Positions 9,261-19,168 of a stretch of DNA of 64,000 bases are shown here, piece after piece. Position 1 is the first letter of the stretch, and each line of letters opens with the position of its first letter. The notes beneath the pieces were generated by a model, which had not been told where the DNA came from, did no database searches, and saw only the letters and a list, made by a program, of their open reading frames with translations. A program made the position numbers and the translations under genes. Location: assembly GCF_900101505.1 (NCBI RefSeq), contig NZ_FMZI01000004.1, positions 115,670 to 179,669 on the forward strand. Direction: 5' to 3'. This DNA is from Antarctobacter albus (GTDB lineage: Bacteria; Pseudomonadota; Alphaproteobacteria; Rhodobacterales; Rhodobacteraceae).

Positions 9261-9439
9261 GCTGATCCCGCCGCCGGGCCGCGGTGCCGATGTCCTCAAG
9301 CCCCAGGACCTGCCGCGCGCCGGAGGGCGTGACGACGCTGACCCTGGACAGGCCTAGCGCGGCCAGCATCTCGGTGCAGGGTGCCCCCGTAGCCCCCCAC
9401 GGGCGTCCGGATCGGTTCACAGATGACTGCGTCGCGCAT
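9253..9439 (-). pseudogene. Thiolase N-terminal scar fused to an unidentified C-terminal piece
   Basis: Reading from the ATG at 9437-9439 gives MRDAVICEPIRTPVGGYGG, the classic N-terminus of acetyl-CoA acetyltransferases. After about 19 codons the similarity stops. A second frame then reads EMLAALGLSRVSVVTPSGAR and ends at a TGA overlapping the flavin reductase start. A thiolase has about 390 residues, so at least 95 percent of the gene is gone. The C-terminal piece was not recognised and may be the end of another deleted gene. This is a deletion junction, not a functional gene. Confidence 0.65.
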
Positions 9440-9496
9440 GTTCACTTCCTCTTGTCAGTCGGGCGCCCGGACCCATCCGGGCGCCGCTTGTCCGTC

Positions 9497-10009
9497 TCAG
9501 GCAGGGGTCTTGCCCGCCAGCAACTGGCCCAGGCCGTTCACCGGCGGCACGCCAAGCATCCTGGCGACATGCCAGGGGCTGACCTGGTTGGTGGTCAACA
9601 CCGGCGTGCCGGTCCTGGCTTCCAGCTCTTCGTTGATCGGAAAGCTCTTCCAGTTGCCGCAGGCCTGCATGATCGCATCCGCGTCGGAGCGGTAGATCTC
9701 GGCGCCCAGGTCCAGCGCGGTAGAGGCGTCCAGGCGGCCCACCTCGCGGTTGGCCACGATGCCGATGGCCTTCCGGTCCAGCACCTCAAAGCCGTTGTCC
9801 TCGATGAACTTGGCGCTGCGGGCGTTGACCGCATGGCTCAGCTTGCGGGCGCCTTCCTCGATTTCCTCGACGATGCGCAGGGTCGAGTTTTCCTCGATGT
9901 TCTCCAGCGTCAGGCGCGTCACGGGCAGGCTGCAGCCTTAGGGCAGCGAGGTGTAGAACTCCGGCTCCTGGGTGGAATTGGACGACGGGATAAACAAACC
10001 GATCCGCAT
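9497..10009 (-). pseudogene. Maleate isomerase/arylmalonate decarboxylase-like gene, interrupted and shortened
   Basis: The reading starts MRIGLFIPSSNSTQEPEFYT, the usual N-terminus of the Asp/Glu/hydantoin racemase superfamily branch that holds maleate isomerase, and ends with the matching C-terminal part (IMQACGNWKSFPINEELEAR, then TPVLTTNQVSPWHVARMLGV). An in-frame TAA at 9938-9940 stops it at codon 24. Total length with the stop ignored is about 170 codons against about 250 in the family, so a central segment with one active-site cysteine has been deleted. The second conserved cysteine (QACGNW) remains. Function is lost or at best reduced to a fragment. Confidence 0.7.
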
Positions 10010-11390
10010 GTCGGGACTCCTGTTTCTGGAACTTGGGGACGGCGAACCGGCCATCGGTCGCATCCGCGTGTTTGCCGGCAAGGAATTCGTCGCGCAGCTG
10101 GACCTTCTGGATCTTGCCGCTGGCGGTCATCGGGAATTCCGACAGCTTGTATTTCGCCACACCCCGGGATTCGAGATAGCCCACCACGTCGGCCAGCGAA
10201 CTGGATTGGCCCGGGCGCCAGACAAACAGACATCCCTTTTCGCCCAACCGGGGATCCGGCACGGCCACCAGCGCCACCATGCTGAAGGCCCCATACGCCA
10301 GCAGCATTTCCTCGACCTCGCGCACGCTGATCTTGAGCCCGCCGCGGTTGACGATCTCTTTCTTGCGGCCGATCAGCTTGACATATCCCTGCTCGTCGAT
10401 GGTCGCCCGGTCGCCCGAGAACAGCCAGCCATCCTCGCGGAACGTCTCGCTCGCGCGTTCGGGATCGTTGAAGTACCCCAGCGCCACATGCCGATCAGCA
10501 TGCAGCCGGTTTTTTCGCAGAAGCTCTGGCCCAGTTTTCCGGGATCGCCGCACCGGCGCAGTCGAAGATGCGGAAACTCGACAGGTCATGCGGATCGCCT
10601 CGACGGGTCCCAGATGTCCTGGATGACCAGCGTCGCGCCCAGCGTCACCGCCATGCGCAGCCCCCACTGAAAGCCGGTGCCGTGGCTGAGAGGCGACGGC
10701 CCCCAGATCACGTCATCCGAGGTCAGTCCGATCAGGTCGCGCATGGCATGGGTGCCATACAGCATGGTGTTTTCGCTGTGCACCACGCCCTTGGGCTTTG
10801 ACTCGGTCCCCGAGGTGAAGGCCAGCAGGGTCTCCGCGTTGCAGTCGTTGGGCGGAGCGGGCAGATCGCTGCCGTGCAGCTCGGAAAGGGCCACCTTGCC
10901 CTCTGCCGGGCCACGTGTATCGCCGACGACCGCGATCACCTCCAGCGCGGGCAGATCCGCGCGCAGGCCCTCGAACATCTCGACATAGTCCTGACGGCGA
11001 TACTGGTCGGGAATGATGACCGCCATGGTCCCGGCAAACCCCAGGATTTAGGACAGTTCCTTGGCGCGGTAGTTGGTCAGCAGCGGGTTCGCCACCGCCC
11101 CCAGCTTGAGCGCGGCGATGTGCACGATCAACAGTTCGCCGCAGTTGGGCAGTTGGACCGAGATCACGTCGCCGGCGCTTACGCCCCGGGCCGACAGGCT
11201 GCCGGCCAGCGCGCTCGACCTCGGCGTAGCTGCGCCGACTGCCATCCGTATCCACCGTCGCGGTCTTCTCCGGCGTGGATTTCACTGCCGCCGTGAAGGC
11301 GGACAGAAGCGACTGGTCGCTCCAGGCACCCGCCGCGCGGTATTTCGCAATCGTTTCAGGGATTACCGTCGGGTCTATGGGCACCGCCAT
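10010..11390 (-). pseudogene. Acyl-CoA (cyclohexanecarboxylate-type) ligase pseudogene
   Basis: Pieces of an AMP-forming acyl-CoA synthetase appear in order: an N-terminus MAVPIDPTVIPETIAKYRAA, then in a second frame SARGVSAGDVISVQLPNCGE, a TAA at 11048-11050, the P-loop-like AFTSGTESKPKGVVHSENTM, and finally the C-terminal ATPase/thioester domain with GYFNDPERASETF, GRKKEIVNRGGLKISVREVE and SGKIQKVQLRDEF. Between about 10500 and 10620 the middle of the enzyme is missing and the frame changes. About 475 codons remain of some 540. The sequence resembles AliA-type ligases, but the substrate cannot be proven. The C-terminal end is unclear because the original stop seems lost. Confidence 0.82.
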
Positions 11391-11419
11391 CTCCTCCTCT
11401 GTCTAGCGTGTCGTGGCGG

Positions 11420-12297
11420 TCAGCTCGGGTCGTGGTACCGGGCGGCCTCGTGGTCGAATTCGAAGTACTCCGGGCGTCGGGAAAAAAGGGATCGCCCCAG
11501 TTCTGCTGCCCGCCGTCAACGACGATCACCTCGCCATCGATGTATTTCCCCGAGGGCGCCGTGAGTTAGAGGATCGACTCCGCGATGTCCTGCGCGTCGC
11601 CCGCGCTCTTCATCGGATTGGCCTGGTAAAAGCTGGCCTGGCCCTGGGACGAGTCGTAGTTGAAGGCATCCGTGGCGATCGTGCCGGGCGCGACACAGTT
11701 GACGCGGATCTTGTAGGGCGCCCATTCGGTGGCGACCGTCTTGGACAGGTAGATCTGCCCCGCCCTCGCCGCACAGGTATGCGACACCTGCGGCAGCCCG
11801 CGCCAGACAACCGCGACGACGTCGACGATGTTCCCCGGAGCGCCTGTATCGCGCCAACGGCGGGCGGCGGCCTGCATCATGTGGAAGGTGCCGTTCAGGT
11901 TGATGTCGACAACCGCGCGCCAGCCCTTGGGCGAAATGTCCATTGCCGGCTGTGCGAACTGACCGCCCGCGTTGTTGACCAGGATGTCCAGCTTGCCATA
12001 CGCGGCGTAGACATCGTCGAACGACTTGTCGACCTGTTCGGGATCACGGATCGTCATGGCATGGGATGTGACCTTGGTGCCAAAGCGGCGCGAGAAGGTC
12101 ACCGCCTCCTACAGCCGGTCACCATCACGGCCACAGATCGCCAGGTCGGCGCCCAGCCGGGCATAGAGCGCGGCGGTCGCCTTGCCGATCCCGGTGCCTC
12201 CCCCCGACATCAGGACAACCTGCCCCTTGAACAGGTCTGGCGCAAAGACGGCCGGCAATTTGGCAAGCGCATCGTCCGTCATCGAATAATCGGGCAT
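11420..12297 (-). pseudogene. Short-chain dehydrogenase/reductase pseudogene
   Basis: Starting MPDYSMTDDALAKLPAVFAP, the reading has the SDR cofactor motif MSGGGTGIGKATAALYARLG, LDILVNNAGGQFAQPA, and NCVAPGTIATDAF after the active site. The catalytic YxxxK tyrosine position reads AARAGQIYLSKTVATEW, so a tyrosine-lysine pair may still be present in altered spacing. A TAG at 12109-12111 and a TAA at 11566-11568 interrupt it, and a frameshift near 11480 is needed to reach the proper end, PEYFEFDHEAARYHDPS. The remaining frame is otherwise continuous. It sits directly upstream of the ligase pseudogene in the same direction, so both belonged to one operon. Confidence 0.8.
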
Positions 12298-12526
12298 GTG
12301 TGCCTCATCCATACAGCACATCAAGATATGATCGAAACATACAGACCAGTTTTCTGCTCTGAGACTCCAGTAAGTGGAATGCGCCACACAACACCCATGA
12401 TGTTCTTTGACAACAGGCTAAAGTTGGCTCTCAGATTCCGATGCCTCGCCCACTATTTACTGATCCCGGGCTGTCCCCACGCCGGAACAGCGGGGCCGGA
12501 GACACGATTCGGCACATCCGCAAATG

Positions 12527-12556
12527 AAAAAGGCCCGCCGGAGGAACGGGCGGGCC
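12527..12556 (-). terminator. Rho-independent terminator after the first IclR gene
   Basis: Read on the minus strand, GGCCCGCC and GGCGGGCC form a perfect 8-bp stem with a 9-base loop, followed by five U residues. It lies 38 bases after the IclR gene stop. Confidence 0.8.
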
Positions 12557-12593
12557 GCCCCCCATTCCAGGGGGCGAGGGAAAGGCAGGCGCG

Positions 12594-13424
12594 TCAGGCG
12601 CCCATCATCGGCGTCAGACCCGTGCACATGTGCGCAAGGCGTGGACCGATGTCCTTTTCAAACACCTCGGCGTCGATCTGGAACGAGGGCGCCACGCAGT
12701 TGATCGCCATCACGGTACTGGAGTCCGGCGATACGATCGGAGCAGCCACCGCCCGCGTGTCCTTTTGCCATTCGCCGTCGACGAAACAGAAGCCCCGCTC
12801 GCGCACCTGGGCCAGGCTCTCCTCGATCCGGGCCTTCAGGTCCGGCCAGGCATCGCCGTGGCGACGTTCGAAATGCTGGTAGAAAAAGGCGCGTTCCTCA
12901 TCGGTAATCCCGGCCAGGAAGGCGCGCCCGATGGCCGAGGTCTCGATCTCGACCCGCGTGCCGACATCGTGGCGCATGGTCCGCAGGGGCGAGCCGTTGA
13001 CCATCGAGACATAGATCATCGACAACCGGTCGCGGCTGGCCAGGCCGACAGTGGCCCCGGCATGATTGGCCAGAAGCTGCATGTCGTCCCGCGCAAGCTG
13101 GCGGATGCGGGTGTTGGTCAGCACGCAATAGCCCAGCGCCAGGATCGAGGCGCTGGGTTCATACTTGCCCGAGGACTCGATGTGGTTGAGATAGCCCAGC
13201 GCGGTCAGCGTATGCGTCAGGCGCGACACGGTCGCCTTGGGGATCTGCGTCGCCGCCGACAGTTCCGCGTTGCCCAGGGGGCCGCCGCCGGGCTTGAAGG
13301 CGCGCAGGATCTCGAATGCCCGGCCGATGGTCGAGACGAACTTGGCGTCCTTCTCCATCGCCTCCGGCACAAGACTGTCGGCCGCCACGCTTTTGGAGGT
13401 CTTTGCAGAGTCACGTTTCGGCAT
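12594..13424 (-). CDS. IclR-family transcriptional regulator (intact paralogue)
   Basis: The 276-residue protein has a winged helix-turn-helix near residues 28-90 (AKFVSTIGRAFEILRAF, LSAATQIPKATVSRLTHTL) and the full IclR effector domain from about residue 110, including AGATVGLASRDRLSMIYVSM and VRERGFCFVDGEWQKDTRAV. It is the PcaR/PobR-like type that controls catabolic operons for aromatic or alicyclic acids. It lies between two groups of broken catabolic genes and is itself undamaged, with a proper start and a terminator. A close paralogue at 19799-20425 lacks 66 residues. Likely target genes are the adjacent decayed operons, so it may now regulate little. Confidence 0.88.
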   Translation of the reverse strand: MPKRDSAKTSKSVAADSLVPEAMEKDAKFVSTIGRAFEILRAFKPGGGPLGNAELSAATQIPKATVSRLTHTLTALGYLNHIESSGKYEPSASILALGYCVLTNTRIRQLARDDMQLLANHAGATVGLASRDRLSMIYVSMVNGSPLRTMRHDVGTRVEIETSAIGRAFLAGITDEERAFFYQHFERRHGDAWPDLKARIEESLAQVRERGFCFVDGEWQKDTRAVAAPIVSPDSSTVMAINCVAPSFQIDAEVFEKDIGPRLAHMCTGLTPMMGA

Positions 13425-13600
13425 GACACACCCTCATGTCTGTTCCCGCCCGTGCAAACCGCCTGCAAATTGGCAGCTTCGGGCGTTCGGTCTGTCTCAT
13501 TTCAAGAACACGTACCGCGTCGAACGGAACATGTCGACCAGTATGCGGGGCGCCCGGATCAAAGAAGCCCCGGTGTCCGTCGCAAGTCACGCATCGCGCT

Positions 13601-13896
13601 TTACCGCACCATAAGTCGCGAGATTTCGGCCAGGGCATCAGGCCGGCTATCGACCTCTCGCAACACCTGCAGGAAGGCCGCAACCCGGTCTTCGGGCCAG
13701 TCCTGCAAGGCATCGCGGAACTTGGCCTCTGTCGCCCGGGGCGACATGGGACGGTCCGGGCTGCCAAGGGCCGCCTCTTCCGAGATGTCGGTGACGATGA
13801 CACCCGCACTCTCGGCGCCGAGGCGGCGGGCATCCGCCGCCTCCTGCCCGCGGCGGCGCCCGTCACGATGGCGACTTTCCCGCCTACCCTTGCCAT
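13601..13896 (-). pseudogene. SDR N-terminus joined to a probable MmgE/PrpD C-terminus
   Basis: The reading begins MARVGGKVAIVTGAAAG, a standard SDR cofactor-binding start, which shifts frame after about 20 codons and continues ADARRLGAESAGVIVTDISE. Immediately afterwards the text changes to PMSPRATEAKFRDALQDW and ends ALAEISRLMVR before a TAA at 13601-13603. That second part resembles the last 50 residues of MmgE/PrpD-family proteins, but it is short and I hold the name loosely. A full SDR has 250 and an MmgE/PrpD about 450 residues, so two genes were joined by a large deletion. Confidence 0.55.
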
Positions 13897-13954
13897 GTTT
13901 CTCCTCCTTCTTGGATCGCGCGGTCCGAGCCGCGTCTTGTTGTCCGTTTCATCG

Positions 13955-14844
13955 CTACATCTGGCTTGGCAGCCAGAGCGTCAGCGCCGGGAAGGCCACG
14001 ATGATGACCAGCGTGATGATTTCGAAAATCAGCAGATGGCCCGTGCCTCGGAACACCTGCGCCACGGGCACACCGGTGGTGGCCGAGACGACAAAGACGT
14101 TCAGCCCCATCGGCGGCGTGATCAGCCCGATCTCGACCAGCTTGACCACGACAACGCCGAACCAGATCGGATCATAGCCCAGCTTCGACACGACCGGGAA
14201 GGTCAGCGGTAGGGTGATCAGCAGGATCATCGAGAGGATCTGCCAGTTCTCCAGCCCGCAGCCGCCGCTCCACTGCAGCAACTGGTCGGGCGCGCGGCTG
14301 ATGGTCAGGGAATAGCCAAAGACCGGCGCCCCCATGACGATCAGAAACTCATCGTGGACACGCGGATCGACCACAGCAACGCGTTCTTGAAACCCTTCCA
14401 CCGTCATGCGCCCGCTCAGGGTGATTTAGATGAAGGCCGATAAGGCACCGATGGCGGCGGTCTCGGTCGTGGTGGCGGTCCCGCCATAAAGCGAGACGAA
14501 GACGACGGCCACGGTGACCAGGAAGCAAACCCCGCCGCCGCCAGCACCGTGGCGATGGACTGGCCACCCGGCAGGCGCCCGACCCATTTGCGCGCCGCGT
14601 CGAAGACATCCCGCGCCATCCCGCCCGAGTTCATGAACTCGGCCATCAGGATGAACAGGGGAATGGCCGCAAGGCTGGATTTGGCCGCCGACCGGTAGGC
14701 CGTGCCCGAGAGTTGCGAGACCATCGCCGGAAAGCCGAGGGTGACGTAAATCCCCAGCCCCCCGGTGGCGATCAGGGCAAAGGCAATGGGCATGCCCAGG
14801 GCGATGCGGGCGATCATCAGCCCGATGAACAGTAGGATTTCCAT
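13955..14844 (-). pseudogene. TRAP transporter large permease (DctM) pseudogene
   Basis: The start MEILLFIGLMIARIALGMPI and the segment AAKSSLAAIPLFILMAEFMN belong to DctM large permeases; the end has GYDPIWFGVVVVKLVEIGLI and TPPMGLNVFVVSA, the conserved C-terminal loop of DctM. Between them the frame shifts near 14530, a TAA lies at 14426-14428, and the reading holds about 296 codons against 420-440 normally, so a central deletion removed several helices. It would have transported an organic acid with the neighbouring DctP-like protein. It cannot form a functional permease. Confidence 0.85.
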
Positions 14845-14874
14845 GGATATGGTCCCTGAAAGAATGAATGCGCG

Positions 14875-15006
14875 TCAATCGACGCCTTCGGCCGCCTGTG
14901 GCGTGTTGCCCGACAGCACGTTCACCGCCACGGTCAGCGCAAGCGCGCCGGCCCCGATGGCGACGATGAAAAAGGAGGGCGCGATCAGATAGCCGATCGG
15001 GTTCAC
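14875..15006 (-). pseudogene. Probable TRAP small permease (DctQ) remnant
   Basis: A 43-codon GTG-initiated frame (NPIGYLIAPSFFIVAIGAGA, then LTVAVNVLSGNTPQAAEGVD) encodes a single hydrophobic helix. It lies exactly between the DctP and DctM pseudogenes, where the DctQ gene of 150-190 codons belongs. It is therefore most likely what is left after a deletion. One helix is too little to prove family membership. Confidence 0.45.
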
Positions 15007-15009
15007 CGT

Positions 15010-15642
15010 TTATTCGTTGGCCTTGTAGGATTCGACGCCGCGCCCGGCGGCTCTGCGAAACGGTCACTCTGCGTGTTTCTCGGCCAGGTCCAGGATCTCT
15101 GCGTAGACATCTTCGACATAGCCGAAACCACGGCCCGAGATCTTGGCGATGAAGGCATCGGCGAGGCGCACTTCCTTCTTGCTGAAGACCTGGTAGGGAG
15201 AGGTTCCCACACCAACCAGAAGCTTGATCCCCAGCTTGTCGTATTCCTGTTTCAGCGCCCCTCCACCCAGTTCCATGTAGACCTTGGTGGCCTGGGTGGA
15301 CGACGAGATCAGGCCCGGCAGCGTCAGGGCGTTGGTCGCCGGAACCCGGCCCGCCATCGAGCCGCAGCCGGGGGCGAAATAGCCGATGTCGATCACGCCA
15401 CTGCGAGCAAAATCAAGGTTTTCACCGGCGGCGCCCAGCTGGGCGGCGGGGAAGTATTCGACCGTGAATTCGCCGCTGTCCTCCAGCGCCGGGATCATCA
15501 CGTTCATGATCGTCTCGTTGATCAGGTGGCCGCTGGGCAGCGAGTCCGCGATCTTGAGCGTGATCGGTTCGGCCACGGCGGCGACACCACCAAGGCCAGA
15601 TGCGGTCGCCGTTGCCAGCATCCATCGTCTTTGCGGGTTCAT
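15010..15642 (-). pseudogene. TRAP substrate-binding protein (DctP) pseudogene
   Basis: From the ATG at 15640-15642 the reading has a Tat-like or Sec signal (MNPQRRWMLATATASGLGGV) and the DctP body ITLKIADSLPSGHLINETIM with GTSPYQVFSKKEVRLADAF further on. A TGA at 15064-15066 is followed in the same frame by a further 17 codons (ending ESYKANE) and a TAA at 15010-15012. The gene has about 210 codons against 330-340 in the family, so a central part and much of the C-terminal domain are deleted. It was the periplasmic component of the adjacent broken TRAP system. Confidence 0.8.
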
Positions 15643-16096
15643 TTCAACCCTCGCGAAAAGGTTTGTCCCTCCAGGACCCACCCGCACCCGGATACAAGCC
15701 GCGTCGGGGGCGAGTCGTATACTTGGCAAACAGTTTCATTTTTGCCTCCCGGGTTCCGTTTTAGAACTCAGGTGTCAACTTTTCGTAATTCATTTCCAAA
15801 AAATGAGACAAACACCCACTTTCAAGCCGTCAAAATCATCATGCCCCGTGAAACTCACGCTGCCCGACCGACAAAAAAGGCGTGACACCGTCATTCTCGA
15901 TTTTACTGCTTCACTTATTGGCAATATGTATCCATTTTTGAGTTTTTTTAGACGCCTCGGCGGTACAGTTGTTCGGAAACAAGGCGCCCACCTGCAGCCG
16001 GCCATGCCGTTGCAGGAAGGCACCAACGCGGATCACCGCGCCCAGACCCTCCCGGGACAGGGAGCACAGGAGAGCCGACGTGGAGAAGTAGGAAAC
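15643..16096. other. Divergent intergenic region of the decayed island
   Basis: About 450 bases separate the minus-strand TRAP pseudogenes from the plus-strand beta-oxidation pseudogenes. The stretch 15730-15960 is clearly poorer in GC than its surroundings, as expected for a divergent promoter region. I see no coding frame with family similarity, no RNA gene and no convincing operator palindrome. Confidence 0.5.
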
Positions 16097-16886
16097 GTGC
16101 TCGACCTGACCCAGAGTGGCGACCGCGCCATACTCACGATCAACCGCCACTAGGCGCTCAACGCGCTGTCCTTTGTCCTGCTGGACCTGCTGGCGACCCG
16201 CCTGGATGAGGTCGAGGCCGGACCGGCGCGCGCTTGTCATCACCGGCGCCGGGACCAAGGCTTTTTCAGCGGGCGCAGATATCGACGGACTGGCCGGGCG
16301 CGGGTTGGTCGACGAACTGGACGGCACCCTGAAGGGTCAGCGCGTCTTCGACCGCCTGTCACGCCTGCGCCAGCCCTCGATCGCCTATGTAAACGGCTAC
16401 GCGCTTGGCGGTGGATGCGAACTGTCCCTGGCCTGCACCTTTCGCGTCGCGGCACCGCGCGCCCGCCTCGGCCTGTCCGAGGTCAAGCTGGGCCTTGTGC
16501 CGGGATATGGAGGCACCCAGCGCCTGATCGGCACCGGCCGGGCGCTGGACCTGATGTTGTCGGACGACATGCTGGGGGCCGAAGACGCACTGGCGATGAG
16601 CCTGACCAACCGGATGATCCCCGAGGACGAAGGGCTGGACAGCGCGCTCGCCTATGCTGCGCGCTTTTCCGACAAGCGCCCGGTGGCCATTTCGCTGATC
16701 CGCGAGTCCGTCCGTCAGGGCATGGATCTTCCGCTGGACAACGGACTGGCGATCGAGGCGCAGAACTCGGTCCTGTCGTATCGCACCGCCGACGGCCAGG
16801 AAGGTCTGAATGCCTGCCTCACCAAGCGCAGCCCGCAATTCAAGGATGAGCGACATGGCCACGCCACGCGAAGACGGAAAGAATGA
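16097..16886 (+). pseudogene. Enoyl-CoA hydratase/isomerase pseudogene
   Basis: The GTG at 16097 starts a reading with AILTINRH followed by a TAG at 16151-16153 and ALNALSFVLLDLLATRLDE; family members have N-R-P-E-A-L-N-A-L here, so a GAG-to-TAG change is likely. A frameshift near 16225 leads to ITGAGTKAFSAGADIDGLAG, the oxyanion-hole loop, then NGYALGGGCELSLACTFRVA and LGLVPGYGGTQRLIGTGRAL with the usual catalytic glutamate region. Apart from these two lesions it is a standard crotonase of about 250 residues. It leads the plus-strand operon of acyl-CoA enzymes. Confidence 0.85.
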
Positions 16887-18253
16887 CATCGCGGGCGTCG
16901 TCGGGGCGGACGTCATGGGCGGCGGGATCGTCCAGCTCTTCGCCTGCGCCGGCTACAGGACCAAACTGTTCGACAGCCGCGAGGGCGCGGCGGCGGCCTC
17001 CATCGCCAAGACCACCGCGCTGCTGCAAATGCGGCTGGACTTGGGCAAGATCGACCGCGCGGAACTGGACGCCCTGACCGGGATTGCCAGTGTGGCGGAC
17101 AGGCTCGACGACCTGGCGGACGCCACCATCGTGATCGAGGCAATGATCGAGGATCTCGACAACAAACGAGGCATCTTTCAGCGGCTCGAAGAGATCGTCG
17201 CGGCGGATTGCATCAACGCGACGAACACCTCGTCCATCCTCGTCACCTCTATCACGGCGGGCATGACCGCGCCGGACCGGGCGCTTGGCGCGCATTTCTT
17301 CAACCCGGTGCCACTGATGCGCATCGCCAAGGTGATCTCGACCGCATCCTGACCCGCGCGGCGGGGTTCCGGATGGGTCCGTTCAGCCTGTTCGACCTGA
17401 CCGGTCTGGACGTGTCCTATTCGGTGCTGGAACGCATCTACGAGGATTTCTACCAGGAACCGCGCTTTCGACCGGCCCCCTTCCTGCGCAAGAAGGTGGA
17501 AAGCGGGCTCTATGGCCGCAAGACCTGCGCCGGATTCTACGACTATGGCGACGCATCCTCGCCGGTATCGGACAAAGGACGCCCGTGGGGCGCCAGCCTG
17601 CCCGAGGCTGTCCCCCTGGCCCTTTCGCAAACACGCGTTGTCCCTGGATCGCGGAACGCCTGGCTGCGGCGGGTGTCGCGCTGACAGCGACACCCTGCTC
17701 CGAGGGCTGCGGGCTGAACCTGGTTGCGCCGGTCGGGTGCGATGCCACGGAAACCGCGACCTCCTTGGGCCTGCCCCTTGGCAATGCCGTTGCCTTCGAT
17801 CCGGTCATCCCCACCCCGGGCGAAGTGACCCTGATGGCCACCATCGCCACCCGGCCAAAGGCCGTCGCCGCTGCGGCCAAGGCCCTGTCCACCGAAGGCA
17901 GCGCGGTTTCGGTCATCGAGGACAGCCCCGGCTTTGCCGTGCAGCGCGTGATCGCGACCATCGTCAACATCGCCTGCGAAATCGCACAACAAAGGATCGC
18001 GGCGCCCGGTGACATCGACATCGCCGTGGGGCTGGGCCTGAACTATCCGCAAGGACCGCTGGCGCTGGGGGATCACCATGGCCCCGCGCTGATCCTCGAG
18101 ATCCTCGACGCGCTTCACGCGCGCACTGGCGACCCACGTTACCGCGCCTCGCTCTGGCTGCGCCGCCGCGCCGAGGCGGGCCTGTCGCTGACGCACACGG
18201 CCGGCAGCCCCCTGCCTGCCGAAAACACTCCTGCCGAACAAGAGACCGCCTGA
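16855..18253 (+). pseudogene. 3-hydroxyacyl-CoA dehydrogenase (two-domain, PaaH-like) pseudogene
   Basis: The N-terminal NAD domain is readable (GVVGADVMGGGIVQLFACAG, a variant of the GAGxMGxGIA motif, and NATNTSSILVTSITAGMTAP). At about 17345 the frame shifts and about 55 codons present in intact enzymes are missing before GFRMGPFSLFDLTGLDVSYS and GLYGRKTCAGFYDYG. A second shift near 17620 leads to a second C-terminal domain (SPGFAVQRVIATIVNIACEI, LNYPQGPLALGDHHGPALIL) ending at 18253. The order matches long hydroxyacyl-CoA dehydrogenases of the PaaH type. At least two frameshifts and one deletion inactivate it. Confidence 0.8.
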
Positions 18254-19167
18254 TGACCGACCCCAGACAGATATCCACGCCCGCGGCCAGCCTGCCGCAG
18301 GTCGAAAGTGCCGCCGTTGTCGGCGCCGGGACTATGGGCCTCGGGATCGCAATGGCCTCGGCGCGGGGGGGCGTGCCCACTTTTCTGGTCGATACCTCCG
18401 AAGACCGGCTGACGCAGGCAATGGCCGAGGCGACCGCCTCTTTCGACCGGTCTCTGGCCAAGGGCAAACTGACGCCCGAGGCACGCGACGCGGCCGTGAC
18501 CAACATCCGGACAACGACCCGGCTCGACGACTTGGCGGGCACCGACCTGGTGATCGAAGCGATCTTCGAGGACATGTAGGCAAAGGCCGCCCTGATCGGA
18601 GAGCTGGACCGGGTCTGCGGACCGGAGACGATCCTGGCCTCAAACACCTCGCCCCTGTCGATCACCCGGATCGGCGCCCATTCCACCCGCCCGAAAGGGT
18701 GGTCGGCCTGCATTTCGGCCTGCCCGCCCAGTTGATGAAACTGGTCGAGGTGACGCGCGGCCTGCGCACCGACGACGCGGTGTTCGACCGGGCCTGGGCC
18801 TATTGCACGGCCATCGGGCAAAAACCTGTCGAGACGAAGGACACGCCGGGATTCATCCTCAACCATTTTTGCGATCCCGCTGCACAACGGGGCCATCCGC
18901 ATGGTGGAAAGCGGCGTTGCCGCACCCGCCAACATCGACCGCGCGATCAAGACCGCCTACGGCCACGCGATGGGCCCGCTTGAATGGCTCGATCTTGTCG
19001 GGCTGGACACGCAACAGCGCCTTTGCCGCACGTTCCATGAAATCACCAATGACCCCGAACTGGCCTGCCCCAAACTCGTCCACGTCATGGTGGCCGCAGG
19101 CTGGCTGGGCAAGAAGACCGGCCGGGGGTTCTACGACTACGCCGACACCAAGACATTCGGAGCCTGA
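18253..19167 (+). pseudogene. 3-hydroxyacyl-CoA dehydrogenase pseudogene (short form)
   Basis: The gene starts at an ATG that overlaps the previous stop (TGATG). It reads VVGAGTMGLGIAMASARGGV, then DLVIEAIFEDM followed by TAG at 18577-18579, where a CAG glutamine is usual. The frame continues AKAALIGELDRVCGPETILA and NTSPLSITRIGAHS, then shifts near 18695 to VVGLHFGLPAQLMKLVEVTR, and again near 18865 to HNGAIRMVESGVAAPANIDR and GPLEWLDLVGLDTQQRLCRT. Total length of about 305 codons is normal for FadB2-type enzymes, so point lesions alone killed it. Confidence 0.85.
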
Positions 19168-19168
19168 C

